This document shows, one piece after another, positions 42,792-54,690 of a DNA stretch of 64,000 nt (position 1 is its first letter; each line of letters begins with the position of its first letter). The notes under the pieces were generated by a model. The model was not told the DNA's origin and did no database searches. It saw only the letters and a program-made list of their open reading frames with translations. Source of the DNA: Selaginella moellendorffii (lineage: Eukaryota > Streptophyta > Lycopodiopsida > Selaginellales > Selaginellaceae); the NCBI RefSeq assembly GCF_000143415.4, contig NW_003314284.1, positions 124,001 to 188,000 on the forward strand. Direction: 5' to 3'. Both the position numbers and the translations under genes were made by a program.

Positions 42792-45700
42792 TGATCCCGT
42801 CCCGCAAGAAGATCACGATTTCATAGCTCCGCATCCGACATGGCTGCCTCCGATTGAGCAAAGTAGCACCGGATCGCGACCGAGCAGTGTCATCGTCTTC
42901 ATCTGCCGCATTGATTGCCGCACTGGATCAACTGGCCCCAGCGATTCCCGATTCCCGGGCAACCAAGAACTGCAAGAGGACTTACACTGCGATCAAGAGG
43001 CTCATGGTAACTTCACTTCTTTTGACTTTGGAGAGTTCTTATGTTCTGTTTCTAGAATATAAGAAGAAAGGCAAGCCGGAGTGCTGTCGGGACTGGAGCA
43101 AGAATGGAGGGCACTGCGCTTGGAATTTGGAGCCTCTACAGCCCGTCACGCTTATACATTTTTAGGCTTCTCTACAATCAGTACGTGGATAGAAGTTTAC
43201 CATCGTTGTTTCCCCTCACACTTGTGTTTGCAGGATTGAAATGATTTGACAAATTTCGGCTCTTGGTTTTACCAGAGGTCGACACTGCTACGTGTGGAAT
43301 CCATACAATAGGCTCGACTTTGTCATTGTTTTCGATTCCTGGTAATGTTGAGCTTTTGTATTTGATGGTCGTAAGTGTTTCCCCAGCTCTTTGGGAGGTG
43401 CATAACTGGACATAATTTTTTCGCGCGGACAGCCGTGTTCCGCGTGTTTCGGGGCCTGCTAGCGTTGAAGCACGTCACATTTTTTGCCGATGTCATAGTA
43501 TGGTTTGTAAATTTCTGATTTGTGCATTGTTAACACTTGACAATAGGCCATCATGGCGGCCGTGAAAAAAAGCGTTGGTCCTCTCCAAAACGTTATCCTT
43601 TTGACGTTTTTTCTGTTGGTTTTCTATTCTCTACTAGGCACGCAGTTCTTGCAAAACTCGATGAATCAAAGGTAATCTCGATAGTTCTCATCACGTGAAA
43701 TCAAAATCCTCCTGGGCAGGTGCTTTCGAACAGCGGACAGGCAACTGGCTTATCCGATGCGCTTTTGTGACAAAAAAGCTGCTGGCGGCTACGTATGTCC
43801 ACCATTTCAGAACTGTATGGTGAGTTTTTTCTATAAGCTCATTCCTTATTTCATCTCTTTGTTTGTAGACATACGAGAATCCCAACCATGGAGCGACAAC
43901 TTTTGATTATCTCTGGTATTCGCTGCTTACCATGTTTCAGGTTTGTGTCACTTCATAGCATCTTATCGCCTTAGCACACTTCAAAGTGGACACTCTGCAG
44001 GTGATAACTTTGGAAGGATGGAGCCTCGTCATGCATGATGTGAAGGATGCTGAAGGGGAGCGAGCCAATAAGACATTGATAACATTGTGCTCTTATCGTC
44101 CTTCAAGTATGGCATGTCAAAACGATTGTTGCATACGCTCGGTATTCATTTCACGACTTCCTTTCTGTTCATTCATCTGATAAAGTTTGTATGCAGACGG
44201 GTTGCAAGCAGTAATGCTTTTTTCTTTTAGCGCGGAACTTCTGCTGTACTTTCTAGGGTACGGTCCTGGCGATTTTTTTTGCCACGGTGAGTACATTGTT
44301 TCCGGTTGTCTTCTGGTCTGATCCTTAAATTTCCAGGAATGAATTTGCTGGACTTGATAGTCGTTATGATATCTATTGTTCTCATTCGTTTCCAAATTTA
44401 ACAATCATGCGGTGGTTTTACTCTTCAAAGAAGTATGTTGCAAAACATCCCAGTGTAGTGGTGAGTTGCTGCATTCACTTTGATTGATTTTAGTACGTGA
44501 TACAGGCTACTTGCATGGAAAGTGTTGGTTCTTTCTTTTTTCTTCTGGTTATCATAGCAATCTCTATCATCAGCATGGAATTGTACAGTGGGCAGTATTA
44601 CAGCTTTCCTGAAGAGTATCTGCGAGCAAATCATGATTCCATACTGGAAGCCATGCTCGTCTGGTTTACGGTAACCATCCTGGGTAAACCAAATGTGGAA
44701 TTCCCTGCGACCTGGAGTTCAATATAAGTAAGCAGTCACTCAAGTATCTCTAGTATTGACGCATTCGTGTTTGCAGCGTAGTGGCACCGTTTTTATACGT
44801 CTTTTACTTCGTCGTGACAGTTTACGTCGTTATGAATCTTATCATTGCTGTCTTGCTCGAGAGAAACGAGCTTACTGACAACCAGAAGAAGCGAATCCAA
44901 CGGGTGAGAGAGGTAAAAAATGAATGAGAACTGAACTATTTTCTTTCAGATGGAACACATGAAGTTAATCAAGAGAATGCAAAGTCAGGCACTCACAAGA
45001 AGGGGAAGCTGTGGGCGCGGTAGAAGGAATGAAAGGTTTGTGACGGATGACAACTCGGATCACGTAAGACCGGTTAAAGCCAGGCCAAGAGAGAAGGGGT
45101 CCCAGGGTCGTCAACGCCCGGCAGTAACTGCTGCTAAGTCTGATGGGGGTACTACTGGATCCGCTTTAGAGGCCCCATCGTCGGTCGTTCCAGCTGCAGA
45201 GTTTTCTGAAGCACCGCCGTCGCGCCACAGGCGTTCTTCCTAAGTTTTACAGGTTTCTGGTTTTCCGTCTAATATCGGTGAAAGGAGGGGTTCAAGGACC
45301 GCACTTCAAGATGCCGTGATAACTCTCGACAAGATTCTCAGCAGTCCAAAAATTGGCAGAAATCTAAGCAGGGCCTCTAGCAACAGGAAATCTTTCCAGC
45401 TATCGGAGTACGAAGAGCTCGAGAGAACTCTTACAACCATACAGAGACCATGGTACTTGCGAGAAGGGTCGCTTCTTCTATCAACACGATAAGGATCCTG
45501 TCTAGGAAGATCCTCGGCAGTAAACCGTACTTGTGGTTTGTGATAGTTTGGATGGTCATCAATACTTGGCTCGTAGTTGATATGGGAGATGATGGAGAGC
45601 CGATAATTGTCCCCGATTTCATCTGGAGTTTGCAGAAGATCAACTTTGTGCTAAGGACATGCTTATCTTATTTTGCCTGACATTGTACATTGTTTTGGAG

Positions 45701-48135
45701 CAGGTCTTTTTGCTAGACTGTTTGATGAAGATCGTTGCACAGGGACTTATTTTTGCGCCACACGCATACCTGAGTGACTGGTTCAACATCTTGGACTTGT
45801 TTATTCTCGTCACTGATGCGCTTATTCTTCTGAAGTATAACGCTGAGGATGAAACTCCCATACCAACCGTGTTTACTTCTCTTCGGTCATTTCGTTTCGT
45901 GGTTCGGTTTACAGGACTGAGGTCATTATTATCAAATCTTTTTCGGACTATTCCAGCAATTGTGTCGGTTATTCTCTTCACATTTTTAATTCTCCTGATA
46001 TTTGGAACCATCGGGCTGCAGCAGTTTCGGGGCCTTCTCTGGAAATGCAATGACCCGACAATCACACACCGAGCATATTGTACCGGCCTCTATGTTAATG
46101 ACATGGGTTAATAACGTTTTCCACTTGGACGACATCCAGAATGCCCTCCTCCGTATGTTCGTCTGCTTCACTTTCGACAACTGGCTGACGCACTTCATGT
46201 ATCCTGTCATGTACATCACTAGGGAAGACCACCAGCCTGTTCGGAACGCGAGTCCCTGTCAACGCCTTGTTTTTCGTGGCATTCTGCTGTATTGGGGGAT
46301 TTATATCGTCAGAGTTTTCATCGGTGTGTTTATCAACGAGTTTGGAAAAAATTCTGGAGCAGTTCTTCTCACAGAGAGGCAGAAGCTGTGGAGGGACATG
46401 AACCGTATCATCCAGAAAACTGATGCTATTCCGATGGCTCAACCACCAAGCAATCCCATCCGAGGGATGTGCTTCTACTTGATTCGCAATCTGACATATC
46501 AAAAGTGCATGATCCTCGCACTCCTTGGCTACTCCAGGCTACTTGCAACTAACTATGCTGGCCAGTCGGCAGTTGTTTCGGACCGGCGTCAGATGGCTCA
46601 CTGTGCGATTACAACATATTTCCTGCTCGAATCCGTGATGAAGTTCCTTGGCAACGAGGTACCTCATTCATCTTTTTCTCGATTGTTTTTTGTTTGACCA
46701 CCTGGTTTTTCCTTTCTCCAAGGCGGCAACTGATCCCCTGACCGTGAAATCGTAGCCCCCTCCGCCGCCGCCGACGCTGCTGCTAGCGCCAGCTCCATCC
46801 CGCTTGCCCGCCAGTGGAAGGTCTATAAGAACGAGGTTGCACGGCAGATGGAGTTCGGACTCTCTATAATGGCCGCCATTGGTCTCATGGGAAAGAAGGG
46901 AACGGTGCTATGTCGGCCGCACTGCCTACATTGCTCGAGTTTTCTGCATCATTCCTCACGTAGCGAGAGCGCAGGTTATTATGCGAACAATGTTCATCTG
47001 TTTGCCAACTGTAGCTGAGATACTTGCTCTTCTCGCAATTTTCATGTATATGTTCGCGGGGATGGCGTTCCAACTCTTCAGTGCAATGAAGGAAGGACCC
47101 TGCATTGGCCCGTCTGTCAACTTTCGCACTTTCGTCAACGCTTTCATCGCGGTGTTTCAGGTAAAGCCTTGCTTTTTTATCACTTTCAGTTTCGCTTTTC
47201 TTTTACAGGTTACAACTCTTGCTAACTGGTCTTGTGTTATGATGGATACCACAATTGATGCACCCGCCTGCACCAACGGTAAAACACTACTTGGCAATGA
47301 TTGTGGCTATCCAGAGGGCCGAAATATCTTCTTCGCCTTCTTGGTCTTGGTCGGGAGTCACATATTCATGAACTTCTGTGTGGCTGTCATACTGGATGCT
47401 GTAACCTTCGGCCTTGTGAACGAGAACTCTATGGTCATGCCGGAGCACCTATTAGCATATCGAAACTTGTGGAGCCAAGAACCATTCTATCCCAAGTAAG
47501 CCACTTAATTACGTTCAAGTCCTTGTGGAACTAACTTTACAATCGTCCAGTGGTATGGGATACATTGGCATGCACAAGCTGCATCGATTTGTAAACGCCC
47601 TTGCTTCCAATTCCGCAATCGACCTCTGCATTGCATTGCGTCGTTCGGGGATCCGTTGGGCCGGCACTACAAATACAAGACCCAATGGTTTGGCGTGTTC
47701 CTCTCAATCTCTCTTTGTCTCTCTCTCAATTTTTTCTTTGTTCTGTTCAGGTACATGAGAATAGAGTACGAGGTGATGAGTTTTCGAGTTCCAAACAAAG
47801 GAATCCCTTTCAAGAAGCCGCTGGAAACGCTGACGCTGTATAAGATTGGACCAACTGTAAGTAGCTGCTATTCCAAGCTTTTGATACTAACGTTAAGCGG
47901 ATCCAGGCCGTACATCCAGGGCGCTGCAACGAAAATGTAGGCTCTCGTGAGAGGATTCCTGGGGAGGATAAGAGCCGGCAAAGGTGGTGCTGTTGTGCGC
48001 AAAACCGAGGTAGCAGCTGAACAAGAATTGGAATTGACAAGGAGCAAACCCGAGGTGCTAGAGATTGCCAGGGACGTGAGAGGCGAAGCTCTCCTGGTGG
48101 AAGAGCAGTGCTGCGGTCGCATTTTTGTATATTAA
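42792..48135 (+). pseudogene. Four-domain voltage-gated Ca2+ channel, copy 2 (damaged)
   Basis: Closely similar to copy 1 across most of its length. It keeps the domain I pore (VITLEGWSLVMHDV), domain III S1-S4, the domain III pore FDNWLTHFMYPV, the domain IV S1 region missing in copy 1 (PIRGMCFYLIRNLTYQKCM), the domain IV pore TLANWSCVMMDTT and most of the C-terminus. Damage: a deletion at about 44080 joins the end of the domain I pore to domain II S1, removing domain I S6 and the I-II linker. The domain II filter is lost by a short deletion (44673-44680, TVTILGKPN). 26 nt are missing near 46105, with a stop. A stop codon lies in the IQ exon at about 47938. Asp in the domain IV filter is Ala here. 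Confidence 0.83.
46723..46812 (+). other. GC-rich insertion of about 90 bp in channel copy 2
   Basis: Between 'cctttctcca' and 'gtggaaggtc', copy 2 carries about 90 bp (with 'ccgccgccgccgacgctgctgc') that copy 1 lacks. It lies right at an intron-exon boundary. Confidence 0.7.
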
Positions 48136-48151
48136 TTTAGAGGAAAATATG

Positions 48152-51100
48152 TCAAACTATGTAGAGGTGGGACGTTCGAATACCAAAACGCTTTGGAAAT
48201 AAAAACTTACGTATCTTGAGATTGGGGCGGTCCTCAAGCCAAGGTGGAATTTTCATGCCTTCCGGGCAGTCTAGCCTTTTCAGCCTGGGAAATGCGCCCT
48301 GGCTGTGATTGTGGGACCACAGTGCATCGTTAAGTATCACGCTTCGCCCCGAAATGTTAAGACGTTTCAAACATGGCAGTGATGCAATGGACGATGGAAC
48401 GATAGTCTCATCATCACTGATCAAGTGCACAGCTTCTATATCAGTCATTTGATCTGATGGCTCAAAGAAATCATTTTGCATCTTCCTGCACCATACTGAA
48501 AGAAATTGAACCTTGAGTGATGACCTCTCGGTTGGCAACAACAGTCTCTTTATGCAACCCGTTATTCTCAGAACCCCGAGGCGATTGGGGAGCTGTGCCA
48601 CAAAGAGAGGCAAGTGCTCCCATTCAATATCAGGAGCTAGCTCAAACTCCAACTCCTTCAGATTTGGAAAACTGGCAGCAAAATCATCCTTGAATTCTGA
48701 CTGTGCAATGTGTAGATTAGTAAGTATCAGAAATTCAACACCTGGGAATGGTCCATGGACCAGGTTGAAGAAGTGGATACGACTGCAGTCAATTTCAAGT
48801 TTTTCTAGGCGGTGGGGCAACCAAGATAGGTTTATAATTTCACGGATGCGTAAATATCGTAGTTGCAGCCATTCAAAGCTGTCATCATTATTTTCACTGT
48901 CTTCTACCCCAGAAATGGAAAAATCTTTAAGCCTGATTGATTTCTTAAACATTCGCTTCAACGGAAGTCTACTGACAGATTCCATGTGAATTTCACATGT
49001 TTTTAGGTTGACAAGTTGCCATAACCCAACGAAACTGGCAAAGTCAATGTTGTTTGCATGTAAAACCAATGTTTCAATGTGCTCCAGTGTCCCCATGCTT
49101 TCTGGCACCTTCATTGTACCATGTGTCATTCTTAGATCTAGAAGTCTTAGTTTACGTGAAATTCCAGTCAAATCCACAACTGATGACTCCTCTTTTGAAT
49201 CAAGCCTCAGCTCCAGCTCTTCCAAGTTGGAGAGCTGGGGCAGTAATGCAATGTTACACTTTATTGGCGTCCACTGAGTAGATTTTAGATATTTCAGTGA
49301 TGTCAGGCTGAAAAGCGCATCTGGTAGTTGACTCGCTTTTGTTCCTCGAATGTCAAGCACTTGAAGGTTTTTCAGCTTGGAAATGCTCTCTGGAATAAAA
49401 TGGATCTTAGAGCATTTCCGCAAGCTCAATACCTTGACACCTTGTATATGATCGATAAGATTGTCATCCACATTAGAAAGTCCTTTACATTTATCCAGAA
49501 GTAAGACATCTCGCACATGATTATCGGATAGAAAGCTGCCAACATTCTTTGAGAAGAATGAGACTTTAGCAAATGTTGCATCCCGAATGCCAATTGTCCA
49601 GTCATATCCAAACAGGCATCCCTTCTCGTGCTCTTGCTGTGGACTGTACTTCCCTTTTAAGATTCTTATGCACAGTTTGCGTAGCATATCGTGTACGATT
49701 ATATAACCAGGAGCTTCTTCATCCCTCCAAGACTTATATATCTTGACCAGGCATCTCCGTTCCAGTTCATTGACAATCGCTGTGGGTGAGAGTTCTGACC
49801 CAACCTCCATCCAACATTTCCTCAACTCAGTAAACTCAATCTCCTCGTCTTCTGGGAATGCGGCCACATAAAGAAAGCACTCTTGCAGCTTTTCACCCTC
49901 ATACTTTCCCAGCTCGTCATAGCTGAACTTCAAGCGCTTGAACATCTGCTTCTCAACATCTAGGTCATTGGACAAGTGCAACCTCTTATATCGTTCTTCC
50001 CACACATGTGGCCCTTCACTTCTGTGGACAGCCATGGCACTGCCAATCACTTCCAGAGCGAGAGGAAGTCCCTCACATTTTCGAGCTATTTTCTCCGCAA
50101 ATCCCACAACATCAGGGTCACTGGGTTGTGGATCATGCACACCGAAGGCAAACTTCCAAAACATCTTTTTGCTTTCATCCATTGATAGCTCATGCACAGG
50201 AAATGCCTTTGCATCCAGACTGCGCAAAATGCCTTCCTTTCTGGTTGTTACCAGGATCCGGCCAGAGCATGGCCCTGCTATAAAATCCAGTTCCTTTGCC
50301 CAGCTCCAGTCCCAGACATCATCCAGTACCAGCAAGACACGGTTACCACCAGCAAGATCGCGTGCCAAGTGCTGCATGTCGTCAAGGCTTCCTTTGGCCC
50401 TCTCTTTCATTTCACCCCATTCAAGAGCGTTGAGGAGCTGGGCCTTGAGATCGTCCTCCGAAGCATCTTTCTTCACAGTGATCCACACAATGTTGTCATG
50501 GAAATGCTCCCGCACCCTCTCGTCATTGTGCGCGCAGCTTGCGAGGGTGGTCTTTCCACACCCTCCCATTCCCAAGAGTCCAACCCATTTGCTACGGGCT
50601 TCAGGATCCAAGAGGGCATTCACCACCTCATCGAGCAGTTGCTCATGGCCACCAAACATGGCATCAGGAACACCACGCCGTACATATTTTTTTGCAGGGC
50701 CTCTGTCTTGCGGGGAACTCCGTACGGCGAAGCTAGTGCTCGGCTGTATCACTCTCAACTCTTCTCGCTCGTACCTTTCCATTTTCGGAACGAGATCGCC
50801 CTCGTAGCTGTGTATCAGCTTCGAGATCTCGCCATAACGCTTCTCCCTGTGAAAGATCCACAGATATTTTAGCTTTACTGTTAGAGCTCTTGTGTAAGCT
50901 TACTGTGATCCCAGCAGTGCTTGCGCCTTGTCGTTCCATTTTGTGACATGATCAAGACACTCCTCGGCTCCATCAGAATAGCGGAACTCTGGATTCCGGT
51001 GCTTGTGAGTATGAAACTTGTTAAGCAAGGCCTGGATGCTGGCCCCCCCCTTTTCCAGCATCGCAATGTCCACATTCAGCTCGTGCCCGTGACTTTCGAT

Positions 51101-51492
51101 CTGCGACAGGAGATCCTGGTAGGGGCTTATGCACTCCATGATCTTGCCACTCCGCTTGTACCTATATGAAGAAATAAATTCAGCCTTCTTGCACAAAAAT
51201 GCTCCAAAACATACCGTCTAACGGGGTTCCAGATCCTGTTGTTGCGTGATCCCAAGAGTCCTTGCGCCTTGCTATTCCATGTCCTGACACGCTCCAAGCA
51301 TTCCTCGGCCGCTTCAGAAAACATAAAGCCTGGATTCTGCTGCTTGTGCTCACTGAAAGCGTTGACCTTGGCCTGGATGTTGGGCGCCATATTCTCCAGC
51401 CTTTCAATGTTGGCATTGCAGTCCCAAACCTTCTTGGCAGCGTCCAGACCCAAGCCACACAGCTGGCTCACCAAGCCGCTCACACACTCCAT
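48152..51492 (-). CDS. CC-NB-LRR (NLR) immune receptor-type protein, copy 2, about 1076 aa
   Basis: Three exons: 51492-51215, 51161-50904, 50846-48152 (introns 53 and 57 nt, phases agree). Residues 1-200 hold two related helical modules, each with a ECL-(E/D)-(R/H)-V-x-(T/K)-W-N-(S/D)-KAQ motif, acting as the N-terminal signalling part; they are neither TIR nor clear RPW8. NB-ARC (about 240-560): P-loop GMGGCGKTT, kinase-2 LLVLDDVWDWSW, RNBS-B GRILVTTRKEG, GLPL CEGLPLALEVIG, and VHD in place of MHD (IIVHDMLRKLC). LRRs fill the rest (LSNLEELELRLDSKEESSVV and others). Known role of the family: intracellular pathogen sensing with ADP/ATP switch. The frame is fully open, so this copy may be functional. 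Its stop is 17 bp from the stop of the opposing channel gene. Confidence 0.9.
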
Positions 51493-51631
51493 GATCGAAA
51501 AATCGTGTCCGCTTCAGCTAAAATGGCACCGATATAAGGCCAAAACTTCTTACGTGGTCTCCAGGGACGCGCTGGAGCAAATGTCCTTCTCCTGGACACT
51601 TCCAGAGGCTCTAAACAAGGCCGCATAGTCT

Positions 51632-52064
51632 CTATGCCCCCGGTCCGTCCTGGAAGCTCACCGTGCACTGGAGATCATCCGAGGTGACATGCCCAGACAG
51701 GTGCGCGATGGTGCCGTTGTCCACGAAGAACTCCACTCCCCGGCACTTTCCAACGGGCTGCGAGTGTGAATCCGGAGTGTCGGTCACGTTCAAGGAGAAT
51801 GCGAGGCCGCAGCCGTCTTTGAAAGGTGGCCCGGTGTCTTTCTTGCAGCCTGCAACAGGGAAGATGTTGTAGCCGCTTTTGGTGAAGCATCCCTGCAGAG
51901 AAGCTGTTAGTGAAGAGAGCTGCGAGCTCGAAAGATGTGCTTACCTGAGAATTCTCGAGAAGGACAAGAAGTAAGCTAGCCCCGGCCCCGGCCATGCTTT
52001 GGTCCTTGCCCGCTGCCAAGGAATGGAGTCCGTTTAAAAGCGTTGTTTCGGCTCTCTTGTACAT
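51632..52064 (-). CDS. Small cysteine-rich protein, two exons, family unknown
   Basis: Exon 1 52064-51945 (or from internal Met at 51995), intron 51944-51893 (52 nt, GTAAGC...CTGCAG), exon 2 51892-51632, giving 126 (or 103) residues. Exon 2 reads GCFTKSGYNIFPVAGCKKD, FKDGCGLAFSLNV, KCRGVEFFVDNG, DDLQCTVSFQDGPGA. Five Cys and a beta-rich pattern suggest a small secreted or structural domain. The short start gives a possible but weak signal peptide. I do not recognise the family. It lies just beyond the NLR promoter on the same strand. Confidence 0.45.
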
Positions 52065-52449
52065 AGCATGTCAAGCCTGCGAGTCTTTCAATCATTTGAG
52101 AGCATAACCTGTGTGAAACTTGTCTGCGTCAATTCTCGACAGCAGAAGCTGCGCGAAGAATTTAAAGTTCCAAGTGTAAGCAAACCAAGACTTGTATGTA
52201 CCTTGAATGAAACTTAACACGAAACAATTAGTTCAATGCTTTACACCAATCAAAGCTTTGAACAAATAGCACACGCTCCTACGCTTTCCCAATACACAAA
52301 ACACGGAGCACTGGAGAAAGGATACTGATAGCAAAGAAACAAACTCTACTTACAGTATAAACCCCGCTTATCGTCCTAATTTTCAAAATCGCTGTGGCCA
52401 CCACAGAGAAAACATCACGCAAGGGTCCATTCTAACAAAAACCTGACCT
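52065..52449. other. No recognisable gene
   Basis: Contains the upstream region of the small Cys-rich gene and the 3' flank of the MAP65-like gene. No coding signal. Confidence 0.4.
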
Positions 52450-54242
52450 TCATGCTGCAACAGGAGAATCCGGAGCTGATCCAATTGAAGTACCTTCGGG
52501 ATCCTTAGGCAAGGCAACGTAATTCATCATCGGAGAGTAGCGTTTCACCCGGCTACCCTTTTGAGGACCCTGATTGCTAGCCTTAGGTGCGGGTAAGAGC
52601 TCAGGGACTATCGAAAGTCGTCGGTTTGCATTGTTTCCACTCACGCGAAGTCCCACCTGTCCCTTTTTGGACGCCTTTGTGCCGTAGAGCAGCTCCTGCT
52701 CAGTTTGCAGTTGCTCCTGCATTCTCTTCTCCTCCTGCATTTAGCCAGTTAACGCCTTAACAGGCACTAAACTGCAGAGTTACCCTCAGTCGGCGCTTTT
52801 CTTCTTCTTTCTCTCGTCGTAGCAAGCTATATTCTTCTAGAATTGCCAGTAGAGAAATCTGCAAAGAACTTTCAGAAGCGTCTAGGAAAATCACTTACGT
52901 ACCCCGTTATATAAGAAGGGCCTGCCTCTTTCGTCCCCCAAGACCGCGTTTTGGACTTCAATGATTCAAGAAGATCTGCAAACGGGTTGTGAAAACTGAG
53001 AAAAGGAAATAGCAAACGAAGAATTCAAACGCACTGGGGAGTTTGGCCACGATGACACGAGCTCTTTCTGCACGTTTTAGACTCAAATGTGCTCCTCTGG
53101 TTGCATTGAAGCGGCTTTCATCCTACAATCGAAAATGAATAAGTGAAATAGCATAACGCTCATACCTTATTGTATTCTTCAAGCCAGCTTTCTTCTTCAC
53201 ACGCTCTAATCCACCGTTCCATTCATTCCATTATATCTTGTCTGCCGAGTGATTCTTCCTTCTCCTCGGCGATACTACTTTCGATTGTAGCAAGTAGTTC
53301 TGACAAGTCCACTATTCCTGTGCACAACAAACATCAGGCAAGAAATGTGAACAGAATAAATTTATACCTGACTCCCGATCGTCTTGCCTAATTTCTCTAG
53401 CGTCTCATCGCTAATACTTCTGCTCTGGCCTGGATCACAAAGGCTCGGATGCACTTCCTTGACAGCCTCGGTGTAGTCTGTCCCCAACAGGACGCAATAT
53501 CCCTGCAGAACCTCGAGAAGCTCTGAGAATTTGTGGAGCTGGGTACGCTGGAAATGTCACTTGTAAGAAAAAAGAATGCCAACCGTGCCAATACAAACCA
53601 ACCTTTTTATCCTGAAGCTCTTGAAGCTGGCAATGGTACTCATAGTCTCATACAGCTTTCTCAGCAACAAATCTTTCCAACAAAAAGCTCCATTCTCGGT
53701 CTCTTGCAATGTCCCCGGCGATATCTCCAGAGAGAGCCTTTGTATCTGGCATTGGACGTCCTCAAATTGCTTCAGCCGCTCCTCTTTCCTCAGACGCAAG
53801 CATTCTAACTGAGGTGAGACGGACAAGAGCTGCTCCCGCAGAGTAGTGCCCGACCTCTTCTCTAACTGAAAGGAAGAACAACGGGCATTGGAAAAGCACT
53901 GTGAGATGGATCAAACAAAGCATACCGTGCAAGGGCGATCACCCAGGAGCAACAGGAGCGACGCGAGCTCCGACTCGGAATCCGCCAGCAGCTGGTGCAG
54001 CCCAGCCCTCACGGAATTCGCTTGATCCACCTTCCGCCGGTACACATCCAGGCATTCTTGCTCCAGCTGGAGCAGCATTCTGTCCCTCTCCTCGTCGCTC
54101 TGCCCCATCTCCTCCCAGATGCTCTACGCGCGGCCGATCCACCGCGATCGTGAGAAACTCCAGAGGCAATAATTCGCGAGGAGCCGAGGCTTACCTGGAG
54201 CTCCCGCAGCAGCGATCGGCAAGTCGTGTCCTCGCCTTCCAT
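52450..54242 (-). pseudogene. MAP65/ASE1-family microtubule bundling protein, decayed
   Basis: Minus-strand exons in MAP65 order: EDTTCRSLLRELQ (54242-54195); IWEEMGQSDEERDRMLLQL and EQECLDVYRRKVDQAN (54123-53926); LREQLLSVSPQLECLR and FEDVQCQIQRL (from 53865); HKFSELLEVLQGYCVLLG with VKEVHPSLCDPG (53547-53368); VDLSELLATIE and WISACEEESWLEEYN (from 53317); [20 protein letters not shown] (about 53120-53030); LLAILEEYSLLRREKEEEKR; and the basic tail to stop 52450. MAP65 proteins cross-link antiparallel microtubules in spindle and phragmoplast. Damage: an 8-nt duplication-like insertion at about 53640-53650 shifts the frame, one G is missing at about 52940, and the conserved block between the fourth and fifth exons is absent. 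The last feature could be real divergence, but the frameshifts argue for a pseudogene. Confidence 0.72.
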
Positions 54243-54259
54243 GGCCTCCAGAATCAAAA

Positions 54260-54690
54260 TGCGCGTCCCCAGATCAATCAGCTGTCGACATTCTTTGCAG
54301 CTGGAGAAAAAGTTGTAAGAAAAAAACGAAGAAACAATAGAAATAATAGAAAACTTACCGCGTTCTTGGCCTTCTTCGTTCCAACTCTACTCACGAGCGT
54401 GTTCTTCCGATCGATCCTCATTTCTCGATCCACCTCGCGTTGCCGTAATCCGTCATCTACGAAACACCACGAACTCTAGGTTCCATTCTTAACACCTGTG
54501 AAGAAAAAGCGGCAAAAGGAACGAAAGATGACCATTCGCAAGATCCTGGACGAGAATGCGGTACCTTGTTCGATACTACTGGCACGATCTTCAGAGTATC
54601 AAAAAGCCCGAGAGCAAACATGGTCAGATTCCATGCACCGGCTTCACTGTTCGCATTCGCTCCAACGAAATCCACACCGATGCGCCGATC
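54260..54690. other. Unassigned exon-like pieces on both strands
   Basis: Minus strand 54361-54421 reads MRIDRKNTLVSRVGTKKAKN up to a GT donor and could join 54310-54243 (CKECRQLIDLGTRILILEA), just upstream of and in frame with the MAP65 start. Plus strand 54556-54690 reads RYYWHDLQSIKKPESKHGQI and CTGFTVRIRSNEIHTDAP. I do not recognise either. Confidence 0.3.
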
